A DNA stretch of 64,000 nt. Origin: Kribbella pittospori. GTDB lineage: Bacteria > Actinomycetota > Actinomycetes > Propionibacteriales > Kribbellaceae. Under the pieces are notes generated by a model that did no database searches, was not told where the DNA came from, and was given only the letters and a program-made list of their open reading frames with translations. The position numbers and the translations under genes are program-made. Location: positions 62,001-126,000 of the forward strand of contig NZ_SJKB01000003.1 in NCBI RefSeq assembly GCF_004331465.1, in the 5' to 3' direction. Below, in pieces: positions 29,030-38,590 of this stretch; position 1 is the first letter of the stretch, and the number at the start of each line of letters is the position of its first letter.

Positions 29030-29064
29030 ACACCCTCAACCGTGCCGACAGTTGTCCACAGGCT

Positions 29065-30291
29065 TCAGCTGAAGTCGGTTAGGGCGTTTTGGGCTTGGGT
29101 TAGCCATTCTCGGCGGGCGGCTATTGCTTCGCGGGCTTCGGTGGCTTTGCGGGTGTTGCCTTGGGACTCGGCTTTGGCTGCTTGCTTCTCGAGGTCTGCG
29201 ATCAGGGACTGGAGTTGCTTGACGGTTGCCTCGGCGCGGGCGCGGGCCTCGGGGTTGCTGCGGTTCCAGACCTCGTCCTCGGCGGCCTTGACGGCTTGCT
29301 CGACGGCGCGGAGGCGGGAGTCTACGGAGCGCATCGCGTCGCGGGGGACCTTGCCGATCTGGTCCCAGCGGTCGAGGTACTCGCGCAGTTGCTCGCGGGC
29401 GGCCTTCGCGTCCTCCACGGGCAGGATCGTCTCGATCTCAACCAGCAAGGCCTCCTTGGCGCGGAGGTTCTCGACCTGCTCGGCGTTCTCCTCGGCTTGG
29501 ATCGCGTCGCGAGCACCGAAGAACATGTCCTGCGCGGCCCGGAAGCGCGCCCACAGTTTGTCGTCCACCTCGCGCGGCGCGGGGCCGGCGGCCTTCCACT
29601 GCCGCATCAGGTCGCGGAAGCGGCCCGACGTCGGACCCCACTCGGTCGACGCCGCGAGCGTCTCCGCCTCGGCGGCGAGCCGCTCCTTCACCACGGCCGC
29701 CTCCTCGCGCTTGGAGGACAGCTCGGCGAAGTGCTGCTTGCGATGCCGGGTGTACGTCGTACGCGCGGAAGAGAACCGGTGCCACAGCTCGTCGTCACTG
29801 GACTTGTCCAGCCGCGGCAGGGCCTTCCACTCGTCCAGCAGTTCGCGCAGGCGGGTGACGCCGTGGCGCCAGTCGGTACCGGCCGCGATGGTCTCGGCCT
29901 CGGTGGCGATCTTGGTCTTGGCGGAGCGCGCTTCCTCGACCTTCGCGGCCCGTTCGGCCTTGCGCCGCTCGCGCTGCTGGGCGACGAGGGGGGAGAGCGC
30001 CTCGAGCCGGGTCCGCAGGCCGTCGAGATCGCCGACCGCCTGGGCCTCCTCGATCGAGCTGGTCACCTTCTTCACCGCGGCGCGCGCGTCGTCGGGCGAC
30101 ACGGTGCCCGCCTGGACCCGCTGTTCGAGCAGATCCACCTCGAACGCCAAGGCGTCGTACCGGCGGGTGTAGAAGGCGAGGGCCTCCTCTGGGTTGGCGT
30201 CCGGCCACTGGCCGACCGCGCGTTCACCGTCCTTGGTCCGTACGAAGACCGTTCCGTCCTCCGCTACCCGGCCCCAGCTCTCTCCGGCCAC
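29065..30291 (-). CDS. DUF349 domain protein
   Basis: The 408-residue protein is almost all helical. The first 60 residues include WGRVAEDGTVFVRTKDGERAV, then several DUF349 repeats of about 70 residues follow (for example DELWHRFSSARTTYTRHRKQ and DKLWARFRAAQDMFFGARDA), giving a long coiled-coil-like rod rich in Ala, Glu and Arg. Its function is not established. DUF349 genes lie next to the MBL-hisS-aspS group in many actinobacteria, and here it is divergent from the MBL gene with 234 bases between them that must hold both promoters. Confidence 0.85.
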   Translation of the reverse strand: MAGESWGRVAEDGTVFVRTKDGERAVGQWPDANPEEALAFYTRRYDALAFEVDLLEQRVQAGTVSPDDARAAVKKVTSSIEEAQAVGDLDGLRTRLEALSPLVAQQRERRKAERAAKVEEARSAKTKIATEAETIAAGTDWRHGVTRLRELLDEWKALPRLDKSSDDELWHRFSSARTTYTRHRKQHFAELSSKREEAAVVKERLAAEAETLAASTEWGPTSGRFRDLMRQWKAAGPAPREVDDKLWARFRAAQDMFFGARDAIQAEENAEQVENLRAKEALLVEIETILPVEDAKAAREQLREYLDRWDQIGKVPRDAMRSVDSRLRAVEQAVKAAEDEVWNRSNPEARARAEATVKQLQSLIADLEKQAAKAESQGNTRKATEAREAIAARREWLTQAQNALTDFS

Positions 30292-30525
30292 AACTCGCCC
30301 CTTCCGGCGGTATGTACTGCGCTCGTGCCCATTCTGGTCAGTCCCTGGTCCAACCGCGCGAACAGGGCCTGGCCGGGCGCGTCGAGGCGCTTTCCCGACG
30401 CTTATCCCTGAACAATCACAAACTCCTGTCGCGGACGCAACGGTGTTGCGTCACAATCCGGTTCGAACTCACCGGTCCGGCACCGGTAGCCTTAGTGGTC
30501 CCGAACCGTTCCAGGAAGGTCAGTC

Positions 30526-31215
30526 GTGCTCATCGCCGGGTTCCCCGCGGGGTCGTGGGGTACGAACTGCTACGTCGTCGCCACCGGCCAGGGCGCGGAA
30601 TGCATCGTTGTCGACCCGGGCCAGGACGCGGCCGCGGGCGTCGAGCAGGTGGTCCGGGAGAACAAGCTCAAACCGGTAGCCGTACTGCTCACACACGGTC
30701 ACATCGACCACATGTTCTCGGTCCTGCCGGTCTGCGGGACGTACGACGCGACCGCCTGGATCCACCCGGACGACCGGCACCTGCTGACCGACCCGATGGC
30801 GGGCATCGGCGCGGAGTCGGCGCGCATGCTGCTGGGCGGCAAGCACGAGTTCGCCGAGCCTGACGACGTCTCCGAACTGAAAGACGGCCTGAGCCTCGAG
30901 CTGGCCGGACTTGGCTTCACCGTCGACCACACGCCGGGGCACACCCGGGGTTCGGTCACGTTCACCATGCCGTACGACGGGCCGGAAGACGTGCCCGCGG
31001 TTCTGTTCTCCGGTGACGTGTTGTTCGCCGGGTCGATCGGCCGGACGGATCTGCCTGGGGGCGACCATCCGGCGATGCTGCATACGTTGGCCACCAAGAT
31101 CCTGCCGATGCGCGACGAGATCGTCGTCCTGCCGGGTCATGGTGGCCAGACCACGATCGGCCGGGAGAAGGCGACCAACCCCTACTTGCAGGACCTGGAG
31201 ATACCGAAACCATGA
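30526..31215 (+). CDS. MBL-fold metallo-hydrolase (glyoxalase II-like)
   Basis: The 229-residue protein starts at GTG 30526 behind AGGAAGG. It carries the metal motif LTHGHIDHMFS (HxHxDH, about residues 59-69), a further His in VDHTPGHTRGS, the Asp in LFSGDVLFAGSIGRTDL and the final His in VLPGHGGQTTIG. This is the glyoxalase II-like group of the metallo-beta-lactamase fold and binds two metals. The thioester or other substrate is not known. Its stop overlaps the hisS start by four bases, a common actinobacterial pairing. Confidence 0.92.
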   Translation: MLIAGFPAGSWGTNCYVVATGQGAECIVVDPGQDAAAGVEQVVRENKLKPVAVLLTHGHIDHMFSVLPVCGTYDATAWIHPDDRHLLTDPMAGIGAESARMLLGGKHEFAEPDDVSELKDGLSLELAGLGFTVDHTPGHTRGSVTFTMPYDGPEDVPAVLFSGDVLFAGSIGRTDLPGGDHPAMLHTLATKILPMRDEIVVLPGHGGQTTIGREKATNPYLQDLEIPKP

Positions 31216-32546
31216 GCAAGGTGACCCCACTCAGCGGGTTCCCCGAATTCCTTCCGCAGGACCGGATTGTCGAGCAGCAGTTCCTCGACGTGATCCGGGA
31301 GACGTTCGAGCTGCACGGCTTCGCGTCGATCGAGACCCGTGCGGTCGAGCCGGTCGAGCGTTTGTCCAACCAGGGCGAGGATGCGGACAAAGAGATCTAC
31401 GGCGTACGGCGCTTGGCCGCCGGTGCCGATGAGGACGCGGCGCTCGGACTGCACTTCGACCTGACCGTGCCGTTCGCGCGGTACGTGCTGGAGCACAGCG
31501 GCAAGCTGGTCTTCCCGTTCCGCCGCTACCAGATCCAGAAGGTCTGGCGGGGTGAGCGTCCGCAGGAAGGCCGCTACCGCGAGTTCACCCAGGCCGACGT
31601 CGACATCATCGACTCCGGCGAGCTGCCGAACCACTACGAGGTCGAACTCCCATTGGTGATCGCGGACGCGCTGCGCCGGCTGCCGGTGCCGGAGTTCGTC
31701 ATCAAGGTCAACAACCGCAAGATCCCCGAGGGCTTCTACCGCGGCCTCGGCCTGGACGACGTGACCTCGGTACTGCGGATCGTCGACAAGATCGACAAGA
31801 TCGGCCCGGACAAGGTCGTCGAGCGCCTGATCGAGGCGGGTGCGACCGACAAGCAGGCGCGGCTCGCGGTGCAGTTGGCCGACATCTCCAGCACGGACAC
31901 GTCGTTCGCGGATCAGGTCCGCGCGCTGGGCGTCGAGCACCCGACGCTGGATGAGGGCCTCGAGCAGCTGAGCCAGGTGATGGCCGCAGCCGCCGAGCAC
32001 GCGCCCGGTCTACTGATGGCTGACCTGCGGATCGCGCGCGGCCTGGACTACTACACCGGCGCGGTCTACGAGCTCTACCTGGTCGGCCAGGAGTCGTTCG
32101 GGTCGGTCGGTGGCGGCGGCCGGTACGACGCCCTCGCGTCCGACGGCAAAACGACGTACCCGGGTGTGGGCATCTCGATCGGCGTGTCCCGGCTGGTGCA
32201 CCGGCTGGTCAGCCAGGGGCTGCTCAAGGGCACTCGCAGTACGCCGACCGCCGTACTCGTGGCCCTCACAGCGGAAGAGGACCGGGCCGAGGCCATGCGG
32301 ACCGCAGCGACGCTGCGCGGCCGGGGGATCCCGGTCGAGGTGGCGCCGGCCGCGGCGAAGTTCGGGAAGCAGATCCGGTTCGCGGACCGGCGGGGGATCC
32401 CGTTCGTCTGGTTCGCCACCGAGAACGGTGCCGAGGTGAAGGACATCCGCAGCGGTGAGCAGGTGCCCGCCGACGCCGCCACCTGGACGCCGCCCGAGGT
32501 TGACATCCGACCCCGTATCGACACCACTACTCAGGAGAACTCGTGA
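31212..32546 (+). CDS. hisS: Histidine--tRNA ligase
   Basis: The 444-residue class II synthetase has the HisRS-specific motifs [17 protein letters not shown] and [12 protein letters not shown], motif 2 ([21 protein letters not shown]) and motif 3 ([15 protein letters not shown]). A C-terminal anticodon domain follows ([20 protein letters not shown]). It charges tRNA-His in the cytoplasm. ATG 31212 overlaps the MBL stop, and its own stop overlaps the aspS start, so three genes are translated in chain. Confidence 0.97.
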   Translation: MSKVTPLSGFPEFLPQDRIVEQQFLDVIRETFELHGFASIETRAVEPVERLSNQGEDADKEIYGVRRLAAGADEDAALGLHFDLTVPFARYVLEHSGKLVFPFRRYQIQKVWRGERPQEGRYREFTQADVDIIDSGELPNHYEVELPLVIADALRRLPVPEFVIKVNNRKIPEGFYRGLGLDDVTSVLRIVDKIDKIGPDKVVERLIEAGATDKQARLAVQLADISSTDTSFADQVRALGVEHPTLDEGLEQLSQVMAAAAEHAPGLLMADLRIARGLDYYTGAVYELYLVGQESFGSVGGGGRYDALASDGKTTYPGVGISIGVSRLVHRLVSQGLLKGTRSTPTAVLVALTAEEDRAEAMRTAATLRGRGIPVEVAPAAAKFGKQIRFADRRGIPFVWFATENGAEVKDIRSGEQVPADAATWTPPEVDIRPRIDTTTQENS

Positions 32547-34321
32547 TCCGTACCCATTCCGCAGGCTCGTTGCGCGCCGAGCACACCGGGCAGACCGTGA
32601 TCCTGGCGGGCTGGGTGGCGCGGCGACGCGATCACGGTGGCGTGGCCTTCATCGACCTGCGTGACTCGACCGGCACTGTGCAGGTGGTCATCCGCGATGA
32701 GGACGCCGCGCACGGCCTGCGTTCGGAGTACTGCCTGAAGATCGTCGGTGAGGTCGCGCTGCGCCCGGAGGGCAACGCGAACCCGAACCTACCGACCGGT
32801 GAGATCGAGATCATCACCACCGAGGTCGAGGTGCTGAACGAGGCCGCACCGCTGCCGTTCCCGGTCGAGGAGCACCACGCGACGCCGGTGAACGAAGAGG
32901 TCCGTTTGAAGTACCGGTACCTCGACCTGCGCCGCCAGGGCCCGGGTACGGCGATCCGCCTGCGCAGCGAGGTCAACAAGGCTGCCCGCGAGGTGTTGGC
33001 GAAGCACGACTTCGTCGAGATCGAGACGCCGACGCTCACCCGCTCCACGCCGGAAGGCGCGCGCGACTTCCTCGTGCCCGCTCGCCTGCAGCCGGGCAGC
33101 TGGTACGCGCTGCCGCAGTCGCCGCAGCTGTTCAAGCAGTTGCTGATGGTGGCGGGGATGGAGCGGTACTTCCAGATCGCGCGCTGCTACCGCGACGAGG
33201 ACTTCCGCGCCGATCGGCAGCCGGAGTTCACGCAGCTCGACATCGAGATGAGCTTCGTCGACCAGGACGACATCATCGCCCTGTCCGAGGAGGTCCTGAC
33301 CGCGCTCTGGAAGCTGGTCGGGTACGACGTCCAGACGCCGATCCCGCGGATGACGTACGCCGAGGCGATGGCGCGGTTCGGTAGCGACAAGCCGGACCTG
33401 CGGATGGGCCTGGAGCTGGTCGAGTGCACGGAGTACTTCAAGAACACGCCGTTCCGGGTGTTCCAGGCGCCGTACGTCGGTGCCGTCGTGATGCCCGGGG
33501 GAGCGGACCAGCCGCGCAAGCAGCTGGACGCGTGGCAGGACTGGGCCAAGCAGCGCGGAGCTCGCGGTCTGGCGTATGTGCTCGTTGGTCAGGACGGCGA
33601 GCTCGGCGGTCCGGTGGCGAAGAACCTGTCCGAGGAGGAGCGTGCGGGGCTCGCCGACCATGTCGGTGCCAAGCCGGGTGACTGCATCTTCTTCGCTGCT
33701 GGGCCGGTGAAGTCGTCGCGGGCGCTGCTCGGCGCGGCCCGGTTGGAGATCGGCCGCCGCGGTGGCCTGATCGACGAGTCGACCTGGTCGTTCGTGTGGG
33801 TCGTCGACGCGCCGCTGTTCGAGCCGGCTGACGAGGCGACCGCCGCCGGTGACGTCGCCGTCGGTTCGGGTGCCTGGACCGCAGTGCACCATGCCTTCAC
33901 CTCGCCGAAGCCGGACTCGCTGGAGACGTTCGACACTGACCCGGGCTCGGCGCTGGCGTACGCGTACGACATCGTCTGCAACGGCAACGAGATCGGTGGT
34001 GGGTCCATCCGTATCCACCGCGAGGACGTGCAGAAACGGGTCTTCAAGGTGATGGGCCTGACCGACGAGGAGGCTTCGGAGAAGTTCGGCTTCCTGCTCG
34101 ACGCGTTCAAGTTCGGCGCGCCGCCGCACGGCGGGATCGCGTTCGGCTGGGACCGGATCACCGCGCTGCTGGCCGGCACCGAGTCGATCCGCGACGTGAT
34201 CGCGTTCCCGAAGTCCGGCGGCGGGTACGACCCGCTGACCGCCGCGCCGGCGCCGATCACCGCCGCGCAGCGCAAGGAGGCCGGCGTCGACGCGAAGCCG
34301 GAGCCCAAGGACAAGTCGTAA
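32543..34321 (+). CDS. aspS: Aspartate--tRNA(Asp/Asn) ligase
   Basis: The 592-residue bacterial-type AspRS begins with the OB-fold anticodon domain ([20 protein letters not shown]..., [20 protein letters not shown]), then the class II core with motif 2 ([20 protein letters not shown]) and motif 3 ([19 protein letters not shown]), with the bacterial GAD insertion between. GTG 32543 overlaps the hisS stop, with AGGAG upstream. Actinobacterial members are often non-discriminating and charge tRNA-Asn as well; the sequence alone does not settle this here. Confidence 0.97.
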   Translation: MIRTHSAGSLRAEHTGQTVILAGWVARRRDHGGVAFIDLRDSTGTVQVVIRDEDAAHGLRSEYCLKIVGEVALRPEGNANPNLPTGEIEIITTEVEVLNEAAPLPFPVEEHHATPVNEEVRLKYRYLDLRRQGPGTAIRLRSEVNKAAREVLAKHDFVEIETPTLTRSTPEGARDFLVPARLQPGSWYALPQSPQLFKQLLMVAGMERYFQIARCYRDEDFRADRQPEFTQLDIEMSFVDQDDIIALSEEVLTALWKLVGYDVQTPIPRMTYAEAMARFGSDKPDLRMGLELVECTEYFKNTPFRVFQAPYVGAVVMPGGADQPRKQLDAWQDWAKQRGARGLAYVLVGQDGELGGPVAKNLSEEERAGLADHVGAKPGDCIFFAAGPVKSSRALLGAARLEIGRRGGLIDESTWSFVWVVDAPLFEPADEATAAGDVAVGSGAWTAVHHAFTSPKPDSLETFDTDPGSALAYAYDIVCNGNEIGGGSIRIHREDVQKRVFKVMGLTDEEASEKFGFLLDAFKFGAPPHGGIAFGWDRITALLAGTESIRDVIAFPKSGGGYDPLTAAPAPITAAQRKEAGVDAKPEPKDKS

Positions 34322-34359
34322 TCGAAAGGGTTGAGCGTGACCCGGTCGTAAAGGAAACT

Positions 34360-34403
34360 GGCGGCGTCGTGAGAAGGTTTGGTTAGCTTTTCACGGCGCC
34401 GCC
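34360..34403 (+). terminator. Hairpin after aspS
   Basis: GGCGGCGTCGTGAGAAG (34360-34376) pairs with 34387-34403 at 15 of 17 positions across a 10-base loop, 38 bases after the aspS stop and 27 bases before the GH19 start. It probably ends the MBL-hisS-aspS transcript, or it may act in the GH19 leader. Confidence 0.65.
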
Positions 34404-34429
34404 CGTCTCCTACCGCCCCGGGAGTGCTC

Positions 34430-35377
34430 ATGCGTCGTCTGCTCACTGTGGTGCTCGCCTGTCTAGGCATCACCGCGACCGCCCTGGTCGCCGCGTCACC
34501 GGCGTACGCGACCGTCTTCCAGACTTATGGCACCGGCGTGAACGTCCGCGCCGACGCCTACCTGTCCTCCGCCGTCGTCGGGACGCTGGCCGGTCCGACA
34601 GCCATCGACGTGGACTGCCAGAAGGAGGGTGACCTCGTCACCGTCTCCGGCGGTTCGAGCAGATGGTGGGCCCACGTGCCGGCCCTCGGCGGGTACGTCA
34701 CTGTCGCGTACGTCGCGATTCCCGGGGACAAGTTGCCCGGCGTACCGGACTGCGATGGCGACGACCCGCCGCCGGCGGGTGACATCACGTTGGCCGACGT
34801 ACAGGCGATGTTCGGCAGCCGGATCGCGAACCCGTCGATCGTCCAGACCGGGTTGCCGTCGCTGAACCAGGCGATGCGGGACGCCAATATCAACACGCCG
34901 TACCGCAAGGCCGCGTTCCTGGCCACGCTGGTGCACGAGTCGCGGCTGGAGTACAACATCCGCGAGATCGGCGACACCCGCCCGTACGGCGGCCGCGGCT
35001 ACATCCAGCTGACCGGCGACTTCAACTACGGCCCGGCCGGCCAGTACCTCGGCATCGACCTGCTCGGCACCCCGGACCTCGCGCTGTCGCTGCAGTGGAG
35101 CGCTCCCATCGCCCGCTGGTACTGGACCGTTGCCCGCAACATCAATCCGTACGCCGACAATCTCGACATGGGCCGGGTCAACGCGGCGATCGGCTATCCG
35201 GCCGGCGCGGAGGACCAGCGGCGCTGCGACTCGTTCAAGAACGCGATCCGCTACCTCACCGGCTCCGTCCCGGGCGGCGTCATCTGCACCCGCCCGGCCA
35301 AGCTCGCCGGCGACAGCAGCAAGCTGACCCGCAGCCAGTTCGACGTACTGGCCAAGAACGGCAGCGGCCTCGGCTGA
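34430..35377 (+). CDS. Secreted SH3b-GH19 chitinase/muramidase-like enzyme
   Basis: From ATG 34430 the protein is 315 residues. A Sec signal (LLTVVLACLGITATALVAAS) ends near AYAT; a bacterial SH3 domain follows (TGVNVRADAYLSSAVVGTLA ... GYVTVAYV), then an Asp/Pro linker, then a GH19-type domain with VHESRLEYNIREIG (candidate catalytic Glu) and RGYIQLTGDFNYG. SH3b plus a short GH19 domain is typical of endolysin-like muralytic enzymes as well as chitinases, so the substrate may be peptidoglycan or chitin. A reading from 34379 would put a basic stretch before the signal and is unlikely. Confidence 0.85.
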   Translation: MRRLLTVVLACLGITATALVAASPAYATVFQTYGTGVNVRADAYLSSAVVGTLAGPTAIDVDCQKEGDLVTVSGGSSRWWAHVPALGGYVTVAYVAIPGDKLPGVPDCDGDDPPPAGDITLADVQAMFGSRIANPSIVQTGLPSLNQAMRDANINTPYRKAAFLATLVHESRLEYNIREIGDTRPYGGRGYIQLTGDFNYGPAGQYLGIDLLGTPDLALSLQWSAPIARWYWTVARNINPYADNLDMGRVNAAIGYPAGAEDQRRCDSFKNAIRYLTGSVPGGVICTRPAKLAGDSSKLTRSQFDVLAKNGSGLG

Positions 35378-35397
35378 CCCCTCTACAGCCGAGGCGA

Positions 35398-35428
35398 GCC
35401 GGCCGGACCCCCCGATGGTCCGGCCGGC
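35398..35428. terminator. Bidirectional terminator hairpin
   Basis: A perfect 12-bp stem GCCGGCCGGACC (35398-35409) pairs with 35417-35428 across a 7-base loop. It sits between the convergent GH19 gene and the sigma-factor partner gene. Confidence 0.82.
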
Positions 35429-35436
35429 GCCTGCCG

Positions 35437-36282
35437 TCAGCCGTACTCGACGTCGCTGAAGACCTGCTTGCCCGCGGTGTCGAAGGCACGGACGTCAATC
35501 TCCATCTCGCCCCGCTTCGCGACCGCACCGGGTTGCGAGGCCGCGATGTACCCGGCCCCGTCCGAGAACGTCACGCCGTACCAAGGCGACGCGCCGCCGG
35601 TCCACCGGATCCGCAGCTCCATCCGGACGACGCTCGGCAGGGTCACGAAGGAGTACTCGGCGAGCAGCAGTGGGCTGCCTGCCTCGGTGCCTTGCTGGAG
35701 CCTCCAGTCCCCGAGGACTGGGTCGGCCACGTTGAGGCCGCCCGGTGAGTCTCCGTTCGGGCGGGACCGCACCAGTTCATCCCCCAGGCACTGGAACCAG
35801 TAGCCCTTCGCGGTCGTGAAGGTCTGCATCAGGATCCTCGGAGCGCCGGACCCTGCCATCGTCTTGATCCATCGGGCCTGGCGCACGGTCGCTGAGTCGG
35901 CGTCCGCCGACGTCGCCGGGGCGTTGCCGTTGTCACGCGGGCTCATGTCGGCCAGGCAATTCCGAGCTGCCGCTCTCGCCTCGCTTGCTGACGCCTGGCC
36001 GAGGTCGAGGGAGACACGGGCCGACTTCGCGGGCGGGACCTGCACGACCGTCGGCGAGGGTGTCGTCGCAGATGTGTTCGCGGCTGGTGCGCCGGAGTCG
36101 TCGCCGGGCCGGCTCAGCAGAACGACCGCGATGGTGATGACCGCCATCCCGCAGGCCGCCGCGAGCACCGGTACCCAGGCCGGGCGCTGCCGCTTGCGGA
36201 CCTTGCGGACCAGCTCGCGCCGAAGCTGGTCGGCGTACTCGGGGTCGAGCTTCTCGACCGGAGGCGGTGTCAGAAGGTTCAT
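35437..36282 (-). CDS. Membrane protein encoded with an ECF sigma factor (possible anti-sigma)
   Basis: The protein is 281 residues from the ATG at 36282, which overlaps the sigma gene stop as ATGA. It has a cytoplasmic N-terminus of about 45 residues (EKLDPEYADQLRRELVRKVR), one membrane helix (WVPVLAAACGMAVITIAVVL), then an extracytoplasmic Ser/Thr-rich linker and a beta-rich domain. The layout and coupling suit an anti-sigma factor, but the N-terminus lacks the zinc HxxxCxxC motif, so this role is inferred. A large opposite or upstream extension of the frame to 36672 overlaps the sigma gene and is not used. Confidence 0.68.
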   Translation of the reverse strand: MNLLTPPPVEKLDPEYADQLRRELVRKVRKRQRPAWVPVLAAACGMAVITIAVVLLSRPGDDSGAPAANTSATTPSPTVVQVPPAKSARVSLDLGQASASEARAAARNCLADMSPRDNGNAPATSADADSATVRQARWIKTMAGSGAPRILMQTFTTAKGYWFQCLGDELVRSRPNGDSPGGLNVADPVLGDWRLQQGTEAGSPLLLAEYSFVTLPSVVRMELRIRWTGGASPWYGVTFSDGAGYIAASQPGAVAKRGEMEIDVRAFDTAGKQVFSDVEYG

Positions 36283-36893
36283 CGGTGCTCCTCCAGCAGA
36301 GCGGGCATGCGATGACGGGCGCGGGAGAGACGCGCCTTGACGGTCCCCTCCGCCACGCCCAGTACGGTGGCAGCCTCGGCCACGGAAAGCTCTGCCCAAT
36401 AGACGAGTTCGATCGTCTCGCGTTCGTGGGGCGGGAGGGCAGCCAGCGCTGCCCGAACAGTCTGGATGTGCTTCTCCGAGTCCACCCGGGCTGCGACCGC
36501 CTCCGCGTGGTCCGGCTGGTGCAGCGGCGCCGCCTGCCGGCTGAGGAACTGCGTCAGCCGTCGACGGGCCCGGGTGGTGTTCCGCAGTTCGTTGCGTGCG
36601 ATCGCGAGCAGCCACGGTCGAGCGCTGTCGTACTGCAACGGACCAGGATCGGACCGGGTGAACAGGCGCCACGCGGTGACGAACGTGGCCTGTACGGCGT
36701 CATCCGCGGAGGCGTACGAGCCCGTGTGCCGGACCGCAAAGGCGTGCACGACGTTGGCGTAGCGGCTGAACAGCTCACCGAGCGCCTCCGGCTCCGCACG
36801 ACGCAGCGCGTCCCACAGATCGTCGTCGCGCGCGGCAACGGGTGGCTTGCCCCGCCGGCTCGAAGTCATGGCCATACCCAACAGGGTCCGCAC
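36279..36893 (-). CDS. ECF-type RNA polymerase sigma factor
   Basis: The 204-residue protein has sigma-70 region 2 (LFSRYANVVHAFAVRHTGSY, ADDAVQATFVTAWRLF) and region 4 (LPPHERETIELVYWAELSVA, TVKARLSRARHRM) with a variable linker, the ECF pattern. It would direct polymerase to a small regulon, often in response to envelope stress. The first residues contain Met1, Met7 and Met9 and the start is uncertain. The membrane-protein gene overlapping its stop is the likely sensor partner. No matching promoter motif could be identified. Confidence 0.9.
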   Translation of the reverse strand: MRTLLGMAMTSSRRGKPPVAARDDDLWDALRRAEPEALGELFSRYANVVHAFAVRHTGSYASADDAVQATFVTAWRLFTRSDPGPLQYDSARPWLLAIARNELRNTTRARRRLTQFLSRQAAPLHQPDHAEAVAARVDSEKHIQTVRAALAALPPHERETIELVYWAELSVAEAATVLGVAEGTVKARLSRARHRMPALLEEHR

Positions 36894-36914
36894 GGTTCTG
36901 TCAGGTTGCCGCGG

Positions 36915-37586
36915 TCAGATCGGTTGCGCTCGGACCCAGGTCTTGTCGGGGGTCAGGTAGTCGGCCAGTGTCAGCCCAGCTTCGATCAGCTGGGCTGACA
37001 GTTGGTCGTCGCTGAGGTTCTGGGTCAGGATCCGCTGCGACCACGAGCGATCGCCGATCGTGTGGGTCAGCGTCGCCGCCTGGCGGTTGCCGGGGAGCTC
37101 CTCGACGTCGGAGACGACCAGCCGGCGGTGGTCGTTCACCATCACGGTGGGACCGCGGAGCATCCCGGGGACCTGCTGCTGGAGCAGGACGGCGCCGCCC
37201 GGGCGGACGTGGTGGGCGCAGGTGCGCAGCAGGCGCAGGCGTTCCTCGTCGTCGGCGACGTTGATCAAATACGACATCATCAGGACGACGTCGAAGCGGC
37301 GGTCCAGCCGGAGGTCGCCGATCGTCGAGCAGATCGTCTCGGTCTCGGTGACGCGCGCGACCATGTCCGGTGATTCGTCGACCGCGACCACCTGATGCCC
37401 GAGGGTGAGCAGCGGCCGGGTGATCCGCCCGGTACCGCAGCCGAGCTCGAGGATGCTGCTGCCAGGTTCGATCGCGGCGTTGATCAACTCGTCCTCACCG
37501 TGTGCCGGTGTGACCTCGTAGAGTTCGATTGCACTGCCGTCCGGGGTGTGTGGCCCAGGTCCGGTCCCGCCTTGTCCGACTCTCAT
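36915..37586 (-). CDS. Class I SAM-dependent methyltransferase
   Basis: From ATG 37586 the protein is 223 residues; GTG at 37637 would add 17. The SAM-binding motif I reads SILELGCGTGRITRPLL, with the following acidic VVAVDES loop and motif FDVVLMMSYLINV. It is a Methyltransf_25/11-like enzyme; neither substrate nor product is visible. It lies 21 bases downstream of the sigma gene start on the same strand and is divergent from the AraC gene. Confidence 0.85.
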   Translation of the reverse strand: MRVGQGGTGPGPHTPDGSAIELYEVTPAHGEDELINAAIEPGSSILELGCGTGRITRPLLTLGHQVVAVDESPDMVARVTETETICSTIGDLRLDRRFDVVLMMSYLINVADDEERLRLLRTCAHHVRPGGAVLLQQQVPGMLRGPTVMVNDHRRLVVSDVEELPGNRQAATLTHTIGDRSWSQRILTQNLSDDQLSAQLIEAGLTLADYLTPDKTWVRAQPI

Positions 37587-37654
37587 ACGAGCCAGCTTCA
37601 CGAATCGGCCGGTAGTCTCCAAACCTTCGGTCCACACCGAAAGAAGGGGGAGCG

Positions 37655-38113
37655 ATGCGGCCCGTCGTACCGGTGGAGCTGCTGGCGCACCTGCGCCGTG
37701 CCCGGGATGTTGCCGATCGCAACTATGCCGAGCCGCTCGACCTTGCTGGGCTGGCGGCCGCTGCAGGGGTGTCGAAGTACCACTTCCTGCGGTGTTTCGC
37801 GGCCGAGTACGGCGAGACGCCGATGCAGTACGTCACCCGCCGGCGGATCGAGCGGGCCACCGATCTGTTGCGGGCGACCAACCTGACGGTGACCGAGGTG
37901 TGCGGCATGGTCGGGTACAGCAGCCTGGGGTCGTTCTCGCAGCGGTTCACCGAGCTGGTCGGGATGACGCCGACGCAGTACCAGTGGACCCAGACGGGCG
38001 CGCGGATCCCGGGCTGCTTCGTGTTCATGCTCGGGCTGAACTCCGCAATTCCGGAGAAGCACCCCGAGGCTGCCGGGGCCTACCGTCGTACCAACGATGA
38101 GGAGGAACAGTGA
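37655..38113 (+). CDS. Short AraC-type regulator paired with a VOC protein
   Basis: The 152-residue protein is essentially the AraC DNA-binding domain: two helix-turn-helix motifs (LDLAGLAAAAGVSKYHFLRC and LTVTEVCGMVGYSSLGSFSQ, RFTELVGMTPTQYQ) plus a 35-residue tail that ends in acidic DEEEQ. It has no effector domain, so a partner may sense the signal. GAAAGAAGGGGGAG precedes the ATG. The stop overlaps the start of the VOC gene by four bases; this pair recurs in actinobacteria. Confidence 0.88.
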   Translation: MRPVVPVELLAHLRRARDVADRNYAEPLDLAGLAAAAGVSKYHFLRCFAAEYGETPMQYVTRRRIERATDLLRATNLTVTEVCGMVGYSSLGSFSQRFTELVGMTPTQYQWTQTGARIPGCFVFMLGLNSAIPEKHPEAAGAYRRTNDEEEQ

Positions 38114-38538
38114 TCACCAACGTCAGTTTGGTCACGGTCTATGTCAACGACATCGACGAGGCGAAGGCGTTCTACACCGACAAGCTCGGGTTCGTGGTGG
38201 GCGACGACATCACGCTCAGCGAGGACTTCCGCTGGTGCACGGTGCACCAGGCCGACCACCCCGAGCTCGAGCTGGCGCTGATGCTGCCCGGGCCGCCGAT
38301 GGACTCCGAGTCCGCGGACTCGATCCGCCGGATCATGGCCAAGGGCTCCATGCACGGGTTCGGCATGGCCACGGACGACTGCCACAAGACCTTCGCCGAC
38401 CTGGTCGCCAAGGGCGTCGAGTACATCCAGGAGCCGTCCGACCGCCCGTACGGCGTGGAGGCCGTTCTGCGCGACAACTCCGGCAACTGGCTGGTCCTGG
38501 TGGAGCAGAGGCCTTACACCGCAGCGGACTTCGCTTGA
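38110..38538 (+). CDS. VOC family (glyoxalase/bleomycin-resistance-like) protein
   Basis: The 142-residue protein (GTG start, GAGGAAC upstream) has the paired beta-alpha-beta-beta-beta modules of the VOC fold: VSLVTVYVNDIDEAKAFYTD, then FGMATDDCHKTFADLVAKG, and the closing AVLRDNSGNWLVLVEQ with a C-terminal Glu that usually binds metal. Members include glyoxalases, dioxygenases and drug-binding proteins; the function here is not settled. Its neighbour is a coupled AraC-type regulator, and a strong palindrome starts just after its stop. Confidence 0.88.
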   Translation: MITNVSLVTVYVNDIDEAKAFYTDKLGFVVGDDITLSEDFRWCTVHQADHPELELALMLPGPPMDSESADSIRRIMAKGSMHGFGMATDDCHKTFADLVAKGVEYIQEPSDRPYGVEAVLRDNSGNWLVLVEQRPYTAADFA

Positions 38539-38581
38539 CCTCGAGTCTTTGTATCAATACGTTTGATACAAAGACTCGAGG
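38539..38581. promoter_or_regulatory. 19-bp perfect palindrome before the GntR micro-operon
   Basis: CCTCGAGTCTTTGTATCAA (38539-38557) is followed after 5 bases by its exact complement (38563-38581). It starts at the VOC stop and ends right at the Shine-Dalgarno of the following micro-ORF. It could end the VOC transcript, but its symmetrical TTTGTATCAA core in an AT-rich island is what small GntR repressors bind, so I read it mainly as an operator. Confidence 0.65.
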
Positions 38582-38590
38582 GAGATGCAG

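Noticed and set aside
35437..36672. A 411-codon reading of the sigma-partner gene starting inside the sigma factor
   Set aside because: The first 130 residues are antisense-like filler overlapping the sigma gene in another frame; the ATG at 36282 with the ATGA overlap is the natural start.
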